From assembly GCF_913777145.1 (NCBI RefSeq), contig NZ_CAJYPS010000007.1, positions 186,001 through 250,000 of the forward strand: 64,000 bases of DNA, given 5' to 3'. The stretch comes from an uncultured Roseateles sp. Lineage in GTDB: Bacteria > Pseudomonadota > Gammaproteobacteria > Burkholderiales > Burkholderiaceae_C. The position numbers and the translations under genes are program-made. The notes beneath the pieces were generated by a model, which was not told where the DNA came from, searched no databases, and worked only from the letters and a program-made list of their open reading frames with translations. Positions 56,175 through 64,000 of this stretch are shown one piece after another (the stretch's first letter is position 1; every line of letters starts with the position of its first letter).

Positions 56175-56744
56175 ATGTTGCCCGATACCCCCATCCTGCT
56201 GCTGGACGACGACCCCGACGTGGGCCTGGCGGCCCAGCTGCTGCTGCAGCGGCGCCTGGCCCCGGTCCACTGTCTGCGCCGCCCGGCCGAGCTGCCGGCC
56301 GCGCTGGCCCGCTGGCGGCCGGCACTGCTGCTGCTGGACCTGAATTACGGCCCCGGTCGCACCGATGGCGAGCAAGGCCTGCGCCTGCTCGCCGACACGC
56401 TGGCCAGCCCGCAGCCGCCGGCCGTGGTGGTGATGACGGCTTACGCCGAAATCGAGCTCGCGGTGCAGGCGCTGCGCCGCGGCGCCTACGACTTCATCAC
56501 CAAGCCCTGGGACAACGTGCGCCTGCTGGCCACCTGCCGCGAGGCGCTGCAACGGCGCGGCGCCAGCGACACCCCGGCCGAGCCCGTGGCAGCGCCCGCC
56601 GCGCCGCAATCTCTGGCCGCGCAGGAACGGGCCGCCGTGGTCGCCGCGATGGCACAGGCCGAGGGCAACCTCAGCGCGGCGGCACGACAGCTGGGCCTGT
56701 CCCGCGCTGCGCTCTACCGGCGGCTCGAGAAGCATGGGCTCTGA
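56175..56744 (+). CDS. response regulator with Fis-type HTH (RegA/ActR-like)
   Basis: 189 residues. Receiver: ILLLDDDPDVGLAAQLLL, phosphoacceptor Asp55 in LLLLDLNYGPGRTDG, VVVMTAYAEIELAVQALRRGAYDFITKPWDNVRL. A short linker and a Fis-like helix-turn-helix (AVVAAMAQAEGNLSAAARQLGLSRAALYRRLEKHGL) without an AAA+ domain. Such two-domain regulators bind DNA directly. Divergent from the exporter operon, which it probably controls, and overlapping the kinase gene by 11 nt. Confidence 0.88.
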   Translation: MLPDTPILLLDDDPDVGLAAQLLLQRRLAPVHCLRRPAELPAALARWRPALLLLDLNYGPGRTDGEQGLRLLADTLASPQPPAVVVMTAYAEIELAVQALRRGAYDFITKPWDNVRLLATCREALQRRGASDTPAEPVAAPAAPQSLAAQERAAVVAAMAQAEGNLSAAARQLGLSRAALYRRLEKHGL

Positions 56745-57909
56745 CGCGCACCGCCGGCTGCGCCTGGCCGGCACGGCGCTGCTGTGCGCTGGTGCCGGTG
56801 CGCTGGCCTTGGCCGGCGCGGGTTCGCCCCGGCTGCTGTCGGTCGCACTGCTGCTGGCACTGGCCGGCCTGGCCATCGCCTGGCCGCTGACGCGCGCGCC
56901 GGCGCCTGCCGCACCGCGCCCCGAGCCCCCCAACCCGCCGGACAGCCTGCGGCTGGCGGCGCTGGAGGCCTGGCTGGAGCACCTGCCAGTGGCCGCCTGG
57001 GTCGTGCAGGGCGAGCAACTGCACGCGCTGACGGCACGCGCGCGCCGGCTGCTGGCCCCCGGCGGCGTGCGTGCGGCGGAAGCGCTGAAGCAGCGCCTGC
57101 GGGGGCCGCTGGACAGCGGCCCGCTGCTGCTGGACACGGAGCGCGGCACCGAGCGCTGGCAGTTGCGCCAACAGGCGCTGACGCTGGCCGGCCAGCCCCA
57201 GACGCTGCGGGTACTGCTGCCGCTGGAGCACGCGCTGGAATCGGAGTCGCTGCAGGCCTGGCAGCAGCTGGTGAAGGTGCTGACCCACGAGATCATGAAC
57301 TCGCTGACGCCGATACGCAGTCTCAGCCAGACTGCCCGCACGCTGCTGGACGAGCCCGGCGCCGAAGCCGAACTGCACCAGGCGCTGGAGGCCATCTCGC
57401 AGCGGGCCGACAGCCTGGGGCGTTTCGTGCAGACCTACCGCCGGGTCAGCCAGTGGCCCGAACCACAACTGGCCCCGGTGGACCTGCGGGCGCTGCTGGC
57501 ACGGCTGCAACTGGCAGTCACGCCAGCCTGGCAGGCCCGCGGCGGCAACGCACACATCGAGCCGGTCAGCCCGGGCCTGTGGCTGCAGGCCGATGCGGGT
57601 CAGCTGGAGCAGGCGCTGCTGGCGCTGCTGCACAACGCCGAGCAGGCCACCCAGGGCCTGCCCGAGCCGCAGGTCTGGCTGCAGGCCCGCGCCGGTCGTG
57701 GCGGCCGGCTCCTGATCAGCGTGCGCGACAACGGGCCGGGCGTGCCCGCGGGTTTGGAGCAGCAGATCTTCCTGCCCTTCTTCAGCGCCCGCGAGGGCGG
57801 CCAGGGCATAGGCCTGACGGTGGTGCGCCAGCTGGTGCATGGCATGGGCGGGCGGGTGCGCCATGTGCGGCCGCTGGAGGGCGGTGCGGCCTTCGTGCTG
57901 AGCTTCTAG
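56734..57909 (+). CDS. sensor histidine kinase
   Basis: 391 residues. Two membrane helices near the N-terminus (RLAGTALLCAGAGALALAGAG and LLSVALLLALAGLAIAWPL) with a minimal periplasmic loop, then a PAS-like stretch (WLEHLPVAAWVVQGEQLHALTARARRLL). H box His185 in VKVLTHEIMNSLTPIRSLSQTAR. ATPase: ALLALLHNAEQATQG, VRDNGPGVPAGL, EGGQGIGLTVVRQLVHGMGG. The short loop suggests sensing in or near the membrane, like kinases that guard exporters. Translated from an overlap with the regulator. Confidence 0.9.
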   Translation: MGSDAHRRLRLAGTALLCAGAGALALAGAGSPRLLSVALLLALAGLAIAWPLTRAPAPAAPRPEPPNPPDSLRLAALEAWLEHLPVAAWVVQGEQLHALTARARRLLAPGGVRAAEALKQRLRGPLDSGPLLLDTERGTERWQLRQQALTLAGQPQTLRVLLPLEHALESESLQAWQQLVKVLTHEIMNSLTPIRSLSQTARTLLDEPGAEAELHQALEAISQRADSLGRFVQTYRRVSQWPEPQLAPVDLRALLARLQLAVTPAWQARGGNAHIEPVSPGLWLQADAGQLEQALLALLHNAEQATQGLPEPQVWLQARAGRGGRLLISVRDNGPGVPAGLEQQIFLPFFSAREGGQGIGLTVVRQLVHGMGGRVRHVRPLEGGAAFVLSF

Positions 57910-57974
57910 CGGCACAACGACGGGGCAAGCCCGCCCTCCGGCCGGGTCGGCACAGGCTTGCGACAATCCGGTGC

Positions 57975-58697
57975 ATGACCGCTGCCTCTTCCCTCGACGC
58001 TGCCACGCCTGGCCTGTTGACGCGTGGCCTCACGCCCCCGCTGCGCCTGGCCGATTTCCGCCTCGCCGCCTTCGACATGGACTCCACGCTGATCAGCATC
58101 GAGTGCATAGACGAGATCGCAGCGCTGGCCGGCAAGGGGGCCGAGGTGGCCGCCATCACCGAGGCCGCGATGCGGGGCGAGATCACCGACTTCCGCGACA
58201 GCCTGCGCCGCCGGCTGAGCATCCTCGCGGGCACGCCGGCCACGGTGCTGGAGCGCGTGGCCACCGAGCGCCTGCGCTTCAACCCCGGCGCGCGCGAGCT
58301 GTGCGCGGCGCTCAAGGCCGCCGGGCTGAAGCTGGTGCTGGTGTCGGGCGGCTTCACCTACTTCACCCGCATCGTCGCGGCCGAGCTAGGCATGGACTTC
58401 GTGCGCAGCAACGAGCTGGAGATCGTGGACGGCGCCCTCACCGGCCGCGTCGTCATGCAGGACTGGGGCGATGTGTGCGACGGCGACGAGAAGCGCCGCA
58501 TGCTGCTGCAGTGCTGCGAGGCCACCGGCTGCACGCCCGACCAGGCGATGGCCGTGGGCGACGGCAGCAACGACCTGCCCATGATGGGCGTGGCCGGGCT
58601 GTCGGTGGCCTATCACGCCAAGCCGCGCGTGCGCGAACAGGCCATGGTGGCGATCAACGAGGGCGGGCTGGAACGCCTGCTGGAGCTGTTCCGCTGA
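57975..58697 (+). CDS. serB: SerB, phosphoserine phosphatase
   Basis: 240 residues from ATG 57,975. HAD motif I is FDMDST with nucleophile Asp34 and acid Asp36; motif II Ser in LVLVSGGFTYFT; motif III/IV DWGDVCDGDEKRRML, and AVGDGSNDLPMMGVAGLSVAYHAKPRVREQA. The ACT-like N-terminal domain of the long SerB form is absent. Converts phosphoserine to serine. Its stop overlaps the start of the following substrate-binding protein gene (TGATGA). Confidence 0.93.
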   Translation: MTAASSLDAATPGLLTRGLTPPLRLADFRLAAFDMDSTLISIECIDEIAALAGKGAEVAAITEAAMRGEITDFRDSLRRRLSILAGTPATVLERVATERLRFNPGARELCAALKAAGLKLVLVSGGFTYFTRIVAAELGMDFVRSNELEIVDGALTGRVVMQDWGDVCDGDEKRRMLLQCCEATGCTPDQAMAVGDGSNDLPMMGVAGLSVAYHAKPRVREQAMVAINEGGLERLLELFR

Positions 58698-59434
58698 TGA
58701 CGCGCCCCCTACGCCAGGCCGTCCTGCTGGCGCTGGGGCTGGTGGCCGCAGCGACCGTGTCGGCCGCCGACGCCCAGCTGCTGTTCATCGCACCGGCCAA
58801 CCACACCCTGCCCTTCGTGGGCCTGCAGGACGGCGTGCTGCAGCGCGGCCTGCTGAAGGACCTGGGCGAGGCCATTGCGGCGCGGCTGGGGCGCTCGGCC
58901 CGCTTCGTCGTGATGCCGGCTCGCCGGGTCAGCGCGGCACTGCAGCGGGGCGAGGCCGACGGCCTGTGCTACACGACGCCGCAGTGGCTGGGCGGCGAGC
59001 TGGGCCTGCACTGGAGCCGGCCGCTGTTCGACTACACCGGCGTGGTCGCGCGGCGCCGCGACGTGCCGGCGCTGGAGCGGCTGGAGCAGCTGGCCGGCGA
59101 ACCGCTGGGCACGGTGGCCGGCTACTACTACCCCGAGGTGGAGCGCGCACTGGGCGCGGGGTTCGCGCGCGATGACGCGCCGGACATGAGCCTCAATCTC
59201 GCCAAGCTGGCCGCCGGCCGCACCCGCTACGCGCTGACCGAGCAGCTCACGCTCAGCTATGCGCAGCGCGAGCAGCCGGGCCAGGGCCTGCTGCCCATGC
59301 TGCAGACCACGCACTACCCCACCTACTGCGTGTTCAGCCCCCGGCGCGGATTGCCGCTGAAGGCAGTGGACGCCGCGTTGGAGCGCCTGGTGGCGGATGG
59401 CAGCCTGGAGCGGCTGCTGGCGCGTTACCGCTGA
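58697..59434 (+). CDS. periplasmic substrate-binding protein (SBP3-like)
   Basis: 245 residues. Signal peptide RQAVLLALGLVAAATVSAADA. Then LLKDLGEAIAARLGRSARFVVMPARRVSAALQRGEADGLCYTTPQWLG, DYTGVVARRRDVPALERLEQLAGEPLGTVAGYYYPEVERAL and a C-terminal AVDAALERLVADGSLERLLARY. These features match family 3 extracellular solute-binding proteins. No permease is adjacent. Its last 10 bp overlap the stop of the convergent PEP-CTERM gene. Related in type to the gene at 27,585. Confidence 0.78.
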   Translation: MTRPLRQAVLLALGLVAAATVSAADAQLLFIAPANHTLPFVGLQDGVLQRGLLKDLGEAIAARLGRSARFVVMPARRVSAALQRGEADGLCYTTPQWLGGELGLHWSRPLFDYTGVVARRRDVPALERLEQLAGEPLGTVAGYYYPEVERALGAGFARDDAPDMSLNLAKLAAGRTRYALTEQLTLSYAQREQPGQGLLPMLQTTHYPTYCVFSPRRGLPLKAVDAALERLVADGSLERLLARYR

Positions 59435-60264
59435 GTGCGGCGCCGCCCCATCCACAGGCCCAGCAGGCCCAGCCCCGCCAGCATCAGCCCCTGCTGGGCC
59501 GGCTCCGGCACCGGCGACACCAGCACGTCGGACACGATGGGCAGGCTGTTGGACGCGGCCACCGTGGTCCAGCTGCTGCCCTGGGCCAGTGCGTTGCGCA
59601 GTTCGTCCAGCGTGGCGAAGGGCGTGTCATCGGTGCTCACCTGGGCCGTGAACTGCGTGTAGCGGGTGGCGGTGTTGGCATCGATCTTGTACTCGCGCAC
59701 CTGGATGCCGCTGAGGCCGGTGGCCGCGAAGGGGTTGTCCGACGAGGTGTAGCTGCCGCGGTTGGAGATCGCGCCCAGGAAGGTGATGGCGCCGGGCTGA
59801 TAGTTGGTGGCATAGGACGCGGCCTGGAAGGCGTAGAGGATGTCGCCGCCGCTGGACAGGTTGGACGCGCCGCCATTGAGGTTGAGCACCGTGCCGTTGG
59901 GCGTGCCGCCGGCCGCGCCCGAGCGCGCGGCGTACTGGCCGCTGACGCCGGTGCCCAGCAGCGCCACCGACGTGCCGGCCGCCACGTCGGCGCTGGCCGT
60001 CCAGGACCAGAAGGTCTCGGCCGTGGTCGAGAACACGCCGGCGGACGGCGTGGTCTGCAGCACATTGGTGTCGGTGAAGTAGATCGTGGTGCCGGCCGTG
60101 ATGTCGACGAAGCTGACGAAGGACCAGCCGCCCACCGTGGTGTTGCCGTTCACGCCGGTGAAGGCGAAGTCGGTGGTGCCCAGCATGGTGTCGGCCTGGG
60201 CCGCGCCGGCCAGCAGCGCGGTGGCGAGCGCGAGTGCGCGCGGCAGGGTGTGTGCGTGGGTCAT
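59425..60264 (-). CDS. PEP-CTERM protein
   Basis: 279 residues from ATG 60,264 with AAGGAGA upstream. Signal peptide RALALATALLAGAAQA. The mature part (DFAFTGVNGNTTVGGWSFVSFVDITAGTTIYFTDTNVL, LLGTGVSGQYAARSGAAGGTPNGTVLNLNGG) is of secreted beta type with lamin-tail-like character; no further domain recognised. C-terminal PVPEPAQQGLMLAGLGLLGLWMGRRR is the sorting signal. Third gene of the pectate lyase operon (31 nt after the preceding stop). Confidence 0.88.
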   Translation of the reverse strand: MTHAHTLPRALALATALLAGAAQADTMLGTTDFAFTGVNGNTTVGGWSFVSFVDITAGTTIYFTDTNVLQTTPSAGVFSTTAETFWSWTASADVAAGTSVALLGTGVSGQYAARSGAAGGTPNGTVLNLNGGASNLSSGGDILYAFQAASYATNYQPGAITFLGAISNRGSYTSSDNPFAATGLSGIQVREYKIDANTATRYTQFTAQVSTDDTPFATLDELRNALAQGSSWTTVAASNSLPIVSDVLVSPVPEPAQQGLMLAGLGLLGLWMGRRRTQR

Positions 60265-60295
60265 GGAAGTCTCCTTTGATGAGTTTGGAAGCGGG

Positions 60296-61066
60296 TCAGT
60301 CGAGCGCTCGGTCACGGCGGCGGCGCAGGCCGTCCAGCAGCGCCAGGCCCAGCGTGGCCAGCAGCGCACTGGCGGGCTCGGGCACCGGCGACAGCAGCAG
60401 GTTGTCGATCGCGATGCCGTAGTAGCTGTCGCGATTCGTCAGCGTGAAGCCGGCGATGTCGGCGCTGCCGTCGCTGCGGGTGAAGGCATAGAAACCGTCG
60501 CTGCGGCCGCTGAGGTCCACGGCCTGGATCAGGCTGCCGTCCAGCCGGTAGAGGCTCAGCGTGATCGCGCCGCCACCGCTCTCGCGCAGCTGCAGGCCCA
60601 GGGCCGACACGGGCACCGCGAAGCGCGCCGAGATCGCGCCGAAGCCGAAGGGATCGCTGCCATCGGGGTTCTGCGGGCCCATGCCGGCCAGCGCGATGCC
60701 GTAGGCGTCCCCGTAGTCGTAGGCGCCCAGGTTGGCACCCGTGGCGCCGGCCTGCAGCGTCAGCCCCGCACTGGGCGTGCCGAAGCTCAGGTCGTCAAAC
60801 CAGTCCTGCGCCACTTCGCCGGGCCGTGGCGCCTTGGCCACGGCCAGCTCCTGGCCGGCGAAGCGCTCGCCGAACAGCACGCCGCCGCTGCTCAGCAGGC
60901 CCTCGATCAACACGCCGTCGAGCGCACCGACCACCAGCTCCGAGAAGCTGATCGCACTGCCGCCCAGGCTCGCATAGGCCGTCTCGGTGATGGCGTCGGC
61001 ACGTGCGCCACCAGCGCCCAGCGCCAGCCCGGCGGCCAATGCCAAAGAAAGAAATCGGAATCTCAT
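60296..61066 (-). CDS. PEP-CTERM protein
   Basis: 256 residues from ATG 61,066. Signal peptide RFRFLSLALAAGLALGAGGARA. Mature part contains ELVVGALDGVLIEGLLSSGGVLFGERFAGQEL, ATGANLGAYDYGDAYGIALAG and DSYYGIAIDNLLLSPVPEP, typical of PEP-CTERM proteins with a carbohydrate-binding-like beta sandwich. Ends with VPEPASALLATLGLALLDGLRRRR. It starts 13 nt after the pectate lyase stop, so it is in the same operon. Confidence 0.88.
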   Translation of the reverse strand: MRFRFLSLALAAGLALGAGGARADAITETAYASLGGSAISFSELVVGALDGVLIEGLLSSGGVLFGERFAGQELAVAKAPRPGEVAQDWFDDLSFGTPSAGLTLQAGATGANLGAYDYGDAYGIALAGMGPQNPDGSDPFGFGAISARFAVPVSALGLQLRESGGGAITLSLYRLDGSLIQAVDLSGRSDGFYAFTRSDGSADIAGFTLTNRDSYYGIAIDNLLLSPVPEPASALLATLGLALLDGLRRRRDRALD

Positions 61067-61079
61067 GGCTTGCTCCTGC

Positions 61080-63446
61080 TCAGCGGCCGCCGCCGAGGAT
61101 GCTGACGTTGTCGAAATCCGCCGTGACCAGCGTGCTGTTGCTGCCCGAGGAGAGCGCCAGGCCCACGTACAGCGTGGCGGCGCTGACGCTGACGTTGGTC
61201 TTCTCGGTCCAGGTGACGCCGTCGGTGGAGGCCGCGGAATACAGCGCATTGCCGCGCCGCTGCACCCGCACCCACACCGGCGGCGTGGAGCTGGTGAAGC
61301 CGCTCAGCGCGGACTTGTTGTTGCCATTGATGGCCGCGCGTATCTCGCCGGTGGACGCATAGCGCGCGGTCCAGGCATAGACCGGCGCGCCGCCCACGCC
61401 ATCCGCCGCCACCACGCCGGCCCGGGCGGATTCCGCCGTGCCACCCTGGTTCACGAGCCGGGCCGTGAAGGTGAAGTCGCCCGTCAGCGCCGCGTACTTG
61501 AAGCTGAAGCTGTAGGGGTTGCTGGTGTTGATGACGCCGGCGCCCGACAGCGTGTAGGTGCCGCTTGCCTGCACATAGCTGGCCGCGGGCACCGGCACGG
61601 TGATCAGCGGGCTCATCGCCAGCTCGCCGCCACCGTCGCTGCAGGGCAGCGTGACCGTGCAGGCGGTGCCGGGGATCAGCGGCGGCGGATTGGTGGGTGT
61701 GGGCGCCGGTGCCGGGCTGGGGGACGGGCTCGGTGAAGGACTGGGCGTGGGCGATGGGCTAGGGGCCGGCGAGCCCGGCAGCGGCGCCGGGGTCGGGCCT
61801 TGCACCGCGAACAGCCCCAGGCGGCCGGCGCCCGAGCCCATGCGGATGGCGTCGCGCACCGCATCGGCCGGGCGCAGCGTGTACGCATAGGGCGGCACCC
61901 AGTTCTGCTTCACCGGCAGGCTCTCGCAGCCCTGCAGCTCCACGTCGATCACCGCCGTCATGGCCTTGCCGTCATCGCCCTTGTCGCTGATGAAGCGGTG
62001 GCCGCTGCTGCGGAAGCTGATCGCATCCTTGCCGCCGGCCAGCTTGCCGCAGACCTCCTTGGGCTTGAGGCCGGTGAACTCGTAGAAGTTGCTCTCCGAG
62101 ATCACGTCGGACTGGTAGCGCACGTCCAGGCCGGAGCCGAACTTCTTGTCCGAATCGCTGGTGGAGGTGCTGCCGGTGACCAGGTTGTTGTAGAGGTGCA
62201 GCTGGCCGAAGCGCACCAGCGGCAGGCGGCTGTAGGCGTGGTCCCACCAGTTGCCGGTCATGGTCACGTGCAGCCGGCCGGCGTCGCTCCAGGCGCGGCC
62301 CGAGTCACCATTGCCGACCAGCGTGGTCTTGTGGTGCTTGGTGAACACGCTGTTGGACACGCTCACGTAGTCGCTGCCACGCACGATGTCCAGCGCGCCG
62401 TCGTGGCGGGTGTCGCTGGCCAGCGACTCCGGCGTGTCGCCGTCGCTGATGGTGACGTGGTCTATCCAGATCTGCTGGCCGCGCGTGATGGTCAGCCCGT
62501 CCATGTAGGCGTTGTCGCTGTCCTCGGGGTTCACGTCCCAGGGCGTGTCGATCTGCAGATTGCGCAGGATGATGTTGCGGGTCCAGGTGGGGAACAACTC
62601 GGGGTCCTTGCCCGCGGCGACCCAGGCCTTGAAGTCGGCCTCGGCGCCGGCCGCGGTCGGGGCCGCCTCGATGCCTATCAGCAGCTGTGTGCCGGTGATG
62701 CGCGCTGGCCGGCCGTTGGCGTCGTTGATGCCCACCAGCGTGGTGTTGGAAGGGATGGAGAAGCTGCCGCCGTTCTTCTGGTCCAGAAAGCCCGTGTACT
62801 CCTCGAACACCGTGTTGTTGTTGCGCCAGCGGAAATCGATGTGGCCCACGATGCGGATGATCTTGGGCTCGTTCTTCGCCTCGCGCAGCGCGGCCAGCAG
62901 CTGCTCCTTGTTGAACACCGTGTAGATGCGGTTTGCAGCGGCCGACGAACCGCCGGTCACCCTGACCTTGCCGGCGCGCGACTGGCCATGCCAGCCCAGA
63001 TCCGGCGCCACGTCGCGCTCGAAGGTCAGCACGCCGCCGGTGGGGTCCACGGTGGCGAACTGCCAGGCCGGCAGCACCGGCGCCGCGCGGTAGTTGTTCG
63101 GGTTGTGCAGGCCGTTGATGGTGGCGGGCGGCGCATAGCTGCGATCGCCGATGTCGAACAGCAGCGGCGCAGCCGGGTCGGTCAGCGACAGCGCATCCAG
63201 CACCGGTGCGGGCGGCGGGGCCGGCGTGCGCGGCGGGCGGGCGCTGGCCTCGCGGCTGCTGCCCGTGGACGCGGTCGTGGTGACACGGTCGGTGGCGGTC
63301 GCCGCATCGAGGCGGCTGGTATCGGGCCGCTCGGCCGCAGGCGCCAGCTGGGCGGTCGGCGCCTCGGGGGCGCCGCCACCGCAGGCCAGCAGGCCGAGCG
63401 AGATCGACGAGGCGAGCAGGCCTCGCCTCGGTTTCAGAGGGGTCAT
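61080..63446 (-). CDS. pectate lyase, lipoprotein with C-terminal beta domain
   Basis: 788 residues, ATG with AGGAGA upstream. Lipobox LLAC places a lipidated Cys at residue 22. Residues about 180-490 are polysaccharide lyase family 1-like: NRIYTVFNKEQLLAALREAKNEPKIIRIVGHIDF, FSIPSNTTLVGIN, NIILRNLQIDTPWDVNPEDSDNAYMDGLTI, QQIWIDHVTISDG, DIVRGSDYVSVSNSVFTKHHKTTLVGNGDS and HVTMTGNWWDHAYSRLPLVRFGQLHLYNN, with the metal and substrate residues of the beta-helix. A Ser/Pro linker (about 570-600) leads to a C-terminal beta-sandwich like those of cell-wall enzymes. It cleaves pectate at the cell surface. It heads an operon with two PEP-CTERM genes. Confidence 0.93.
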   Translation of the reverse strand: MTPLKPRRGLLASSISLGLLACGGGAPEAPTAQLAPAAERPDTSRLDAATATDRVTTTASTGSSREASARPPRTPAPPPAPVLDALSLTDPAAPLLFDIGDRSYAPPATINGLHNPNNYRAAPVLPAWQFATVDPTGGVLTFERDVAPDLGWHGQSRAGKVRVTGGSSAAANRIYTVFNKEQLLAALREAKNEPKIIRIVGHIDFRWRNNNTVFEEYTGFLDQKNGGSFSIPSNTTLVGINDANGRPARITGTQLLIGIEAAPTAAGAEADFKAWVAAGKDPELFPTWTRNIILRNLQIDTPWDVNPEDSDNAYMDGLTITRGQQIWIDHVTISDGDTPESLASDTRHDGALDIVRGSDYVSVSNSVFTKHHKTTLVGNGDSGRAWSDAGRLHVTMTGNWWDHAYSRLPLVRFGQLHLYNNLVTGSTSTSDSDKKFGSGLDVRYQSDVISESNFYEFTGLKPKEVCGKLAGGKDAISFRSSGHRFISDKGDDGKAMTAVIDVELQGCESLPVKQNWVPPYAYTLRPADAVRDAIRMGSGAGRLGLFAVQGPTPAPLPGSPAPSPSPTPSPSPSPSPSPAPAPTPTNPPPLIPGTACTVTLPCSDGGGELAMSPLITVPVPAASYVQASGTYTLSGAGVINTSNPYSFSFKYAALTGDFTFTARLVNQGGTAESARAGVVAADGVGGAPVYAWTARYASTGEIRAAINGNNKSALSGFTSSTPPVWVRVQRRGNALYSAASTDGVTWTEKTNVSVSAATLYVGLALSSGSNSTLVTADFDNVSILGGGR

Positions 63447-63856
63447 GACGGTCTCCTGACGCGGGCTCGCGGCACGCGCCTTGTTCTTTGGGAGGAACGC
63501 ACACGTCGCATCGCATGCCGCACCCGGCCGTCAGGGCCGTGCGTCGGGCGTGCAGATCAGCGACGGGGGGCGGCGGCAGGCCGTACAGCAACTCCGGCAG
63601 CTGCGGCACCGGCTCGCAGGCACTGGAGGCGTCTCGCGGGGGGGCGACAGGCTGCCCGCGCCTCGAGGGCGCCAGGCAGGCGACCGTCCGGCAACGGTCT
63701 GATCCTGTCAGCGCCCAAGAAGTCGAAACAGTGTTTCGTTTTAGATGTTGCCGGTCAATGCCGGGCATTCCCTGAGCTGCGGTGCCGCAAAAAACAAGGG
63801 GCGGCGCCCGACACCGGACGCCGCCCCGCCAGACGGGAGTCGACGCGAGCAGTGGC
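63447..63856. promoter_or_regulatory. 410-bp intergenic region with a KdgR-like palindrome
   Basis: No gene is visible. It contains CGAAACA-G-TGTTTCG (63,724-63,738), a perfect 15-bp palindrome matching the GAAACNNNGTTTC pattern of IclR-type KdgR operators. On the minus strand TTGACC (63,753-63,758) lies just upstream and a weak AACACT falls within the palindrome 17 bp further. It is 278 bp from the lyase start. The terminator at 63,787-63,827 is at the far end. Confidence 0.5.
63787..63827 (-). terminator. rho-independent terminator of the next PEP-CTERM gene
   Basis: GGGGCGGCG-N12-CGCCGCCCC (63,798-63,806 and 63,819-63,827) with an A-run at 63,789-63,797, which is a U-run on minus-strand RNA. 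It terminates the gene whose stop is at 63,857. Confidence 0.85.
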
Positions 63857-64000
63857 TCAGCGCCCCAGCCGGCGTCGCGCCAGCAAGCCCAGCATCAGCA
63901 CGCCCGCGGCCAGCAACGCAGCCGGTGGCGGCTCGGGCACGGCGGGCGTGAAGCCGCCGCCGTTGTTGCCGAAATCCCAGTTGGTGTTCTGCGCGTCCGG
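63857..64000 (-). CDS. PEP-CTERM protein, C-terminal part (cut by window edge)
   Basis: Open frame from the right edge to TGA at 63,857, 47 residues. It ends FTPAVPEPPPAALLAAGVLMLGLLARRRLGR, a clear PEP-CTERM signal. The rest lies beyond the window. It is followed by the terminator at 63,787-63,827. Confidence 0.8.
   Translation of the reverse strand, partial: PDAQNTNWDFGNNGGGFTPAVPEPPPAALLAAGVLMLGLLARRRLGR

Noticed and set aside
1..64000. CRISPR arrays, insertion sequences, rRNA
   Set aside because: No regularly spaced direct repeats, transposase frames or rRNA segments were recognised.

Overview
The window comes from a high-GC betaproteobacterium, most likely of the order Burkholderiales (Roseateles/Mitsuaria/Rubrivivax-like). 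This is judged from the phaR-rimO order, PHA metabolism (phaR, 3-hydroxybutyrate dehydrogenase), several PEP-CTERM proteins and GC-rich codon use; no database search was possible.

Positions 1 to about 18,690 are the right part of a temperate prophage that continues beyond the left edge. Leftward genes are a gpZ-like protein, both terminase subunits, a connector-like protein, a portal and a pectate-lyase-type tailspike cut by the window edge. Next come a leftward early operon (Cro-like, CII-like, a VapE-type primase-helicase, an antiterminator Q-like protein), a rightward repressor, and a rightward early operon of eight tightly packed genes. The last operon includes a tiny P-loop protein and a ParB-family protein. 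Two AT-richer membrane-protein genes form the right end. The prophage interrupts rimO: 19 rimO codons remain at 18,688-18,747, directly downstream of phaR.

The most unusual signal is a 16-bp palindrome, GTGCAGGCGCCTGCAC or close variants. It occurs six times, 2.4-3.8 kb apart, only inside the prophage and always inside genes, in three different reading frames. Together with the ParB-like gene this suggests a dispersed parS-like set of sites (inference).

The chromosomal part runs as follows. 18.8-24.7 kb: phaR, two tRNA-Val(GAC) genes, relA with an alpha/beta hydrolase, bdhA, and a SIMPL-domain periplasmic protein. 24.8-26.9 kb: an OmpR/EnvZ pair. 27-35.8 kb: ispF and ispD separated by a substrate-binding protein and a PlpD-like patatin autotransporter, then a bestrophin-like channel, a CoA-transferase, a class II aldolase and an RlmN-like methyltransferase. 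35.9-40.7 kb: a PEP-CTERM locus with a PA-domain metalloprotease and a beta-helical surface protein.

40.8-45.6 kb: a DctB/DctD two-component system in one operon with an MFS organic-acid transporter, behind a good sigma-54 promoter match. 45.7-51.7 kb: a secreted hypothetical protein, a DUF885 metallopeptidase and mfd. 51.7-57.9 kb: a three-gene ABC exporter divergent from a response regulator/histidine kinase pair. 58-59.4 kb: serB and a periplasmic substrate-binding protein. 59.4-64 kb: a pectate lyase lipoprotein followed by two PEP-CTERM proteins in one operon, with a KdgR-like palindrome upstream, and the 3' end of another PEP-CTERM gene.
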